From: Dryomyza anilis
Lineage: Eukaryota; Arthropoda; Insecta; Diptera; Dryomyzidae
Length of the DNA stretch: 64,000 bases
Assembly (NCBI GenBank): GCA_951804985.1
Contig: OX638132.1
Location: 42,516,291 to 42,580,290, forward strand
Reading direction: 5' to 3'
Shown here piece after piece: positions 58,893 through 64,000 of this stretch. Under the pieces are notes generated by a model. That model had not been told where the DNA came from, made no database searches, and saw only the letters and a list, made by a program, of their open reading frames with translations. How positions within the stretch are numbered: position 1 is the stretch's first letter; the number at the start of each line of letters is the position of its first letter. The translations under genes and the position numbers were made by a program.

Positions 58893-59783
58893 TATACGAA
58901 GAATAGTTCATAAATAGAATGATTTTTTCCATATATATTATGAACAATGTCGCAATTAACGGCGTTCATTCCATTTATGAACAAAATTTTTGTCTGTACG
59001 TTTTAACTTTTGGATATATGTATATTTTTAATAATGATGCTTTAAAGATTAAAAGACACTTTGTCACTACAAAAAAAAAAACTCGACTGCACACCACCAT
59101 AGCCAACATCGAAGTGAGTAAGAGAGATTAAAAAATGCCAGTAAGTGAGTATTATATGGTTGTAAATAATAAATTACTATATTAAGATCAGTCTATATCA
59201 TGGTAAGTTTGGTATTGATCATACTTTGTTCGTGGCAGTCTTTATCGTAATCATAACATGGTTCTTATCATATTTCGGTTTTTCAGAAATTTAAATATAT
59301 TATAATGAATTATCTACTATAATATGATTTTAGCGACCTTATTATTGATGAAATAAAAGTGAAAATACTATACTTTGATTGTGACAACCATGTAGACTTG
59401 TAAAGACCATAGCGTGGTTGTCGCGATCATGTCGCAACCATATTATTTCTATTGATTATTCCTATTCCTATTGATTATTCCTATGAGCAACACTTGACTA
59501 TATTACGTTTATTGATTAAGATGAATAAAAAAAACCATACAGAAAAAACATGCATTTGCATCAGAATCCTAGCAGTGTTCTACAAGGATTTTGATCTGAT
59601 ATGAAACCTATCATTTCTTGTTGATTTACAGTTACGTAAAATTAATATTGAACATTTTTGTAATTGTGAAAAGTTAATTTTAAAAGTTAATGTAATATGT
59701 TATTTTCGTCACGAAAAATATTTCAATATCAAATATTCATTATAACAAAGTTTTCTACATATACATTTCCACTATACTTCTAC
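58893..59783. other. Non-coding flank with short-palindrome repeats
   Basis: The first part (to about 59,000) still resembles, in reverse, the sequence left of the foldback (aacggcgttcatt, atatacgaagaat), so the inverted repeat may extend outward in diverged form. 59,140-59,460 has ccat/atgg palindromes such as tggttgtcgcgatcatgtcg, related to the cluster at 38,086-38,400. A short direct repeat, tattgattattcctat, is at about 59,450-59,485. No gene. Confidence 0.45.
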
Positions 59784-60080
59784 CGAAGCCGCGGTAGCTC
59801 AGTGGTTAGTGCGTTGGACTGCGAGCCGAAAGGTCCCCGGTTCAAGCCTGGACTAAGGGCTAACAACATCTTTTCATAGAAATATTTTTCTATACCGCGC
59901 TACCTCTCGTCAGTAAATGGCAAACCTACGAGAGTAAAACCATTGTCTATAAAAATAAACTGTAGGTCCCACCACTTTGAGTACAAATTTAACACGCACA
60001 GCTCAAAATGGTGAGAGAGTTTGGCCAAAATTCTATACAGGACTGTAAAGCCAAACTATTATATTATATTATATTATTAT
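59784..60080 (+). mobile_element. tRNA-derived SINE, uninterrupted, with 11-bp TSD
   Basis: Full-length copy: gccgcggtagctcagtgg head, A box TAGCTCAGTGGTTAG, B box GGTTCAAGCC, body and ATT-type tail. The direct repeat tatacttctac flanks it at 59,773-59,783 and 60,081-60,091. It serves as the uninterrupted reference for the mariner insertion site in the other copies. Confidence 0.85.
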
Positions 60081-60091
60081 TATACTTCTAC

Positions 60092-60345
60092 TTCTATGTT
60101 TTAAGCAGTGCATATTTTCCGCATAATGCGAACATCAAATGCTATGAATTTATTCTAATTTTGCACCACTACATTATTTCAGTATGAAATTGTATATCTC
60201 AATATCCCCCCATTTTAATCAAATATTCCATATACAAATTTTAAAAAATATTCCGAAAACTTTCAGTAAGATAAAGTTTAAAACTATAGACTTTCTGAAG
60301 CCGCCATCTCTTTTTCTAGCTACTCGTCTTTTAGTTGTTCAAATT
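60092..60345. other. AT-rich spacer
   Basis: No gene or repeat recognised between the SINE and the diverged SAP-gag fragment. Confidence 0.5.
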
Positions 60346-60918
60346 TCACCATTTTGTGTCACAATCCTACTTCTGACAACAATGTTACAAAAATTCAGTA
60401 TACTGAAAACTAATCTACAAGTTCGTATCTCTTGACTGTGTACAAAATATAAACACACTTATATTTGGTTTTAACTAGTAATAAAAACTTTATTTCGTCG
60501 TTGTAGAACGAAAAGTCACCAAATACATTTTTAAAAAGCCGAATGTTCATTTACAAAAAATGTATCTGTCAATTTTTAATCAATGATCTCAATTTTTTTT
60601 AACCCTTGATAAGAAAATATAAATCCATCAGTCGATATTTCAACTTTAAAAATGCATCAATTACTTTTTATAATATTAATCAACAAACTCAAAATTTAAG
60701 TTTTTCATAAAAATTTATTTGTGACTTTGTGTTCTACAACGACGATTTGTTTTAATAACAACTTTAATAACAATCACTTATAACAACTGCTGTGCTGCGC
60801 CTCAAATGCGGTGTCCTTATATACTGACATGTTTCGAGAATCTTCGACACTCTTCGTGAATGCTTAATTTGTATCTCATTCGCACTACCTAATGTGTTTT
60901 AGTGTGCTGATCTTTTTT
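60346..60918 (-). mobile_element. Diverged SAP-element gag start and LTR (minus), interrupted
   Basis: On the minus strand, LTR sequence related to 14,746-15,236 runs from about 60,918 to 60,383 (tgttac end). It is followed by a ttgtcagaagtaggatt-type primer-binding site and a gag start, MVKFEQLK, that soon hits a stop. The LTR is older than the two in the palindrome, judging by many substitutions. It is interrupted by a MITE (60,496-60,744) and truncated at 60,918 by the R1-clade LINE. Confidence 0.65.
60496..60744. mobile_element. Small MITE inside the LTR
   Basis: 249 bp with TIRs CGTCGTTGTAGAAC (plus a diverged aaagtcac extension), flanked by ATTT on both sides (60,492-60,495 and 60,745-60,748). 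The homologous LTR at about 14,870 lacks it. Superfamily not assigned, and the TSD could be shorter because of AT content. Confidence 0.65.
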
Positions 60919-61002
60919 TTCTGTATAGGTGGGAAATCTTCGAAAGACACTCCAGCATCTGCTGCAGTAGTGTGGGACTTTAAGCCACTAAAACCCACCT
61001 AT

Positions 61003-62731
61003 ACCCCTTCCCGAGGGCAGTCGAAGAACACGTCTTCGGAGACATTGCCTACACAGAAATCACAGTACGGGTTGTTCTCGTGATTGAACCTGTGAAGGTA
61101 AGCTTTGAAGCAGTCATGTCGGCTTAGTAGCTGAGTGGTGTAGAAATCTACTTCCCCGTGTCGTCTATTCATCCATTCCGATATGCTCGGTATGAGTCGA
61201 TGCGTCGGCTGCTATTAGTACTGCTTCTTTTTTTTTTGTTCCGATAGGCTTAGCCCTGCTGTGGTTAACCAGTCCTGAACCATTTCAACGGTTCTGTTAG
61301 CAATCTCCTCTATCTCTCCTATGTGTTTGGCGACAATCACTATTGCAATGTCGTCAGCGAAGCCGACTATTTTTGCCTCCTTTGGGATTTGCAGGCGTAG
61401 CACTCCATCGTACATTGTGTTCCATAACAGCGGCCCTAGCACTGAAGCCTGGGGTACTCCGGACGTTACTTTGTACTCAACGGTTTCAGTATCAGCTTCG
61501 TACCTTACTACTCTATTCCTAAAGTAGTCAGTAACTATCTTCATGATCGGTTGGGGCACTTTGAGTCCACTGAGTGTACTCAGTATTCTCGACCAGCTAG
61601 CTGAGTTGAACGCATTTCTCACGTCTAATGTGATCACCAAGCAGTATTCTTTCGTCCCGAATCTCCTGCGCTTCCCCTCTATTGCCGATTTGGCTATCTC
61701 CTTGACTACGTTGACAGCGTCTATCGTGGAGCGAGCTTTCCTAAAACCAAATTTGCTATCAGAGAGCCCTTCCGCTACAGTAATCGCAGTGTCTAGACGG
61801 TCACATATAATGCGCTCCATGCAGAGCGGGCGGTATGCGGATGGCTCACGCAGTGGCAGCTTCCACTGGTCCGGGAAGACACCTTCAATATACAGGCTGT
61901 GTACAGTTTTACAAATGTTCCAGTGTGACGTTTAACAGCAGTCTTCATCGCCTCGTTGGGAACACCGTCTGGCCTAGGCGCCTTGTTGTCCCCAATATTT
62001 CCTGCAGCTTTTAGGACTTCCTCCTCGGCTATAGGAAGAACTGCTCTCCTTCTTGTGTACTCTCTGTCCTCCCTAGTGTGCTCAGGGAATAGGGTCTTCA
62101 CGATATTGCCTAACAGTATCGGGCATCTGGGTGTCGGCCGTTCGAAGCCCTTCAGCTTCTTCATAACCACCTTGTACGCCGTACCCCACGGGTTTATTTC
62201 TGCATCGTCGCATAGTTCCAGAAAACATTTGCGTTTGCTCTCGCGGATCGCCTTTTTTAGCTGTCGTCGTCTGTGATCCTGAGTTCATCAGCACAACGTC
62301 TAGCGAGGCGATGGTCTCTAGCAGAGCTTTGCCTTTCGGGGTCGTTTTTGGGCACCCCCTTTCTATCGCTCAGGCGTTAAAGTCTCCAGCTATTATTACG
62401 GGTTTTTTCCTCTAGCATCGGTGACTAGCTTATCAATTATCCTCGTATATTCATATAGGGAGGTACTCGGCGGTATGTAGCAGCTATATATGTATATTCC
62501 ACATATTTCTGCGCATACAAACCCCGTCTCAGACGTCTTGCCATGAAGAAGGTGTTTTCCACAGCTCCAAATGGCCGCCTTTCCGGTGCTGTCCCGTTCC
62601 CACACGTTCGCATGTTTTGCTCGGTAAGGGTCGCTTATTATGGCTATGTCAATTTTCATGTCCCGCGTTGTCTGCATGAGTAGGTCTTGGGCAGCTTCGC
62701 AATGTTTCAGGTTGAGTTGGAGTAATTTCAT
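61003..62731 (-). pseudogene. R1-clade ORF2 (endonuclease-RT), broken
   Basis: Endonuclease from ATG 62,731: LLQLNLKHCEAAQDLLMQ, IAIISDPYR, and AGDFNA followed by a stop where Trp is usual. The second half of the endonuclease is deleted (after about LMNSGSQTT). A pre-RT segment (62,276-62,000) leads to KAPRPDGVPNEAMK. The RT has LVITLDVRNAFNSASW with its Asp, GVPQASVLGPLLW and VGFADDIAIV (FADD). After LSLSEQK an A-run (61,220-61,231) marks a large deletion of the thumb. The C-terminal part resumes as WMNRRHGEVDFYTTQLLS and CDFCVGN...FFDC, stopping at about 61,003. Several frameshifts; inactive. Confidence 0.82.
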
Positions 62732-63473
62732 GCTCTTCTTGGACCTTTGATTGCATTTAGGTAGAGCGGGCATCGTCTGCCACCAGTGGCATGATTTGTG
62801 TTCTTCTCATTTTTTCTTGTGCACAGGATGCATTTTGGCTCCTTCTTGCAGTTGCTTGCTCTGTGATCCTGCTCGCCACAGCTATAGCATGTGTTTGCAG
62901 TGTCCACTTCGCTGGTTCCATTTTTTCTTGTTTGTGTTCGTGCCCGAAGTCCATACACTTAAAGCACCTCGTGAGCCGTAATTTTTCGCGTATGCGACAG
63001 ATAACCCAACCTATTCTTACTTTCCCTGCTTCTGCGAGCTTTGTCGCGGCCTCTGCTGGCAGGCTGACTGTTGCGGTTTGAGTACCACCATACGCCGCTC
63101 TCATTGAGCGTATGTTTGGCAATGCTATACGTAGCTCTTCGAACTGTGCGTTCAGTGCTTCGCATACCTCATCTTTTGTTGTGACTTCGTCGATATCCCT
63201 GATCTCAACCTGGGTTACTTAAGTCAGGGTCCTGACTTCTGCCCTTGTTCCGAGTGCCTGTTCGACTACCGCCTGGAATTTCGCTGTCTGGGGGTCCGCA
63301 GATCTGGAGAGTTCAAATAGAAGGCCACCATTTGCGGTCTTCCTAATGCCTCTTACTGATTGTCCCATTTCCTGTAGTTGGGGTTCGCGTTTGACCATCT
63401 GTAATATCTCTGCGTATGAGCTTCCGTCGGTTGACTTGACTACGATAGCGTCAGGATTTGCTTGTTTTTCCAC
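62728..63473 (-). pseudogene. R1-clade ORF1 (gag-like) with CCHC knuckles, broken
   Basis: Starts with ATG at 63,473. Sequence SYAEILQMVKREPQLQEMG and VRGIRKTANGGLLFELSR is typical of R1-type ORF1. An in-frame stop sits at about 63,219; reading continues in the next frame (VEIRDIDEVTTKDEVCEALN, IGWVICRIREKLRLTRCFKC). A frameshift near 62,930 lies inside the first zinc knuckle. The second is intact (CYSCGEQDHRASNC), the third is CILC...H...C. The stop TGA overlaps the ORF2 ATG (shared ATGA, 62,731-62,728). Family role: RNA binding in the retrotransposition complex. Confidence 0.75.
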
Positions 63474-63480
63474 GTACTGT

Positions 63481-64000
63481 TGTAAAGTTAGAGTTGATTT
63501 ATTTTACATTTTATTTATTTAACAATTTAATTAATCAAAAGACACTTTTTTATTTTTAGAGTTGAAAAGACACTTTTATTAATTTTAGAGTTGAAAAGAC
63601 ACTTTTACTATTTTAGTACCTCTACTTGAGGTTGGTTAAACTACAATCTTTTAAATTGCAACGAAAGGTATTAACAATACCTTCGTTGCAAGCTTTTCTT
63701 AAATTCTATTCTCACTATGTTCTAGTGAGTTTTCACTCAATTTTGGTGTACGTGACTTTTGAAGAAAGTCCGACTTGCAGTTTTTGGCTGACACCAATTG
63801 CGAAATATCAGAATTGTTGGCAATCGCTGCTTTGCTTATTTTAACATAGACCCAACATTATGCAATGGAAAATTGTATTGCAAGCCTCTTGAAAGAGGTG
63901 TGGTCTAAGTAAAGCTTTAGCGCTTTGCCAAATTATTGTCAGCTTCTGTTAACTGTGCAAGCTAACCTGAAAGAGGTGTGGTCTAAGCAAAGCTTAGCGT
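63481..64000. other. Upstream region with direct repeats and hairpin
   Basis: Three direct copies of aaaagacactttt about 30 bp apart (63,537-63,607), an almost perfect hairpin at 63,656-63,691 (ttgcaacgaaaggtatt with its complement, 3-4-base loop), a second small hairpin at about 63,712-63,730 (ctcacta...tagtgag) and a direct repeat, gaaagaggtgtggtctaag, at 63,893 and 63,972. No convincing gene. It could be the 5' UTR of the R1-clade LINE or another repeat family continuing past the window edge. Confidence 0.5.

Larger units (their letters stand above)
60919..63480 (-). mobile_element. R1-clade LINE, internally deleted
   Basis: Minus-strand non-LTR element: ORF1 (63,473-62,728), ORF2 (62,731 to about 61,003) and a short 3' end terminating in A8 (60,912-60,919 as T-run) that joins the SAP-element LTR. 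CCHC knuckles in ORF1 and the ORF2 motifs place it in the R1 clade. It is not in 28S rDNA, so it belongs to the dispersed members of that clade. GC-richer than its surroundings. Confidence 0.82.

Noticed and set aside
59784..59850. tRNA gene
   Set aside because: The A and B boxes are those of a SINE head. It continues into a conserved 290-bp body with ATT tail and TSD, and the acceptor stem does not close.
60919..63480. R1 insertion in 28S rDNA
   Set aside because: The 3' flank is an LTR, not 28S sequence, and no rRNA sequence is visible in the window.

Overview
This is AT-rich animal DNA made almost entirely of transposable elements; I see no single-copy host gene, rRNA, functional tRNA gene or CRISPR array. 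The families point to a higher fly (Diptera, Brachycera): a rosa-like mariner, an R1-clade LINE, a CR1/L2-type LINE with a PHD-finger ORF1, Ty3/gypsy elements, TTA-target MITEs, hAT MITEs and Helentron-like (DINE-1-like) inserts. It looks like gene-poor, probably heterochromatic sequence. The species is not determinable from the sequence alone.

Region 1 (1-32,050) is dominated by two nearly identical copies of a 12.2-kb block in the same orientation: copy A (1-12,238, cut by the window edge) and copy B (18,018-30,309). Each block is a set of inverted arms around a core. The core holds a TIR element, then a LINE with an intact PHD-type ORF1 (281 aa) and a ruined ORF2 (endonuclease remnant, most of the RT deleted). 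The right arms carry two extra insertions, a PIF/Harbinger-like MITE (TSD TTA) and a Helentron-like element. The left arms keep both empty sites. hAT-type MITEs with 8-bp TSDs cap the arms. Around copy B the palindrome continues outward to LTR retrotransposon fragments with a SAP-domain gag at 14.1-15.2 kb (minus) and 31.1-32.0 kb (plus), so an inverted repeat with arms of about 6 kb spans 14.1-32.0 kb. Between A and B lies a further gypsy gag/LTR fragment with a minisatellite.

Region 2 (32.0-35.4 kb) holds a fragment of the core repeat with a 41-bp internal inversion, then an AT-rich TIR element (32,602-34,522) hosting a tRNA-derived SINE with a 14-bp TSD.

Region 3 (35.4-57.9 kb) is a second segmental duplication. 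A 5.2-kb block (SINE interrupted by a dead mariner, (AT)n tracts, dispersed repeats, LTR) occurs at 35,427-40,665 and 48,967-54,233, and its last 3.4 kb occurs again at 54,482-57,889. In the first copy the LTR continues into the internal region of a Ty3/gypsy element: PBS, gag, a textbook -1 frameshift site, then PR, RT, RNase H and IN with several lesions. In the second and third copies the same LTR is a solo LTR flanked by GTGG on both sides. The gypsy insertion therefore predates the duplications.

Region 4 (57.7-64.0 kb) holds a foldback element (57,765-58,892), another SINE, a diverged SAP-element LTR interrupted by a MITE, and a degenerate minus-strand R1-clade LINE (60.9-63.5 kb) whose A-tail sits in that LTR. 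The window ends in short direct repeats and a hairpin.

No intact autonomous element is present. The most useful points are the layered empty/filled insertion sites inside palindrome arms, the preserved PHD ORF1 next to a dead ORF2, the gag-pol frameshift signal, and the solo versus full-length LTR series.
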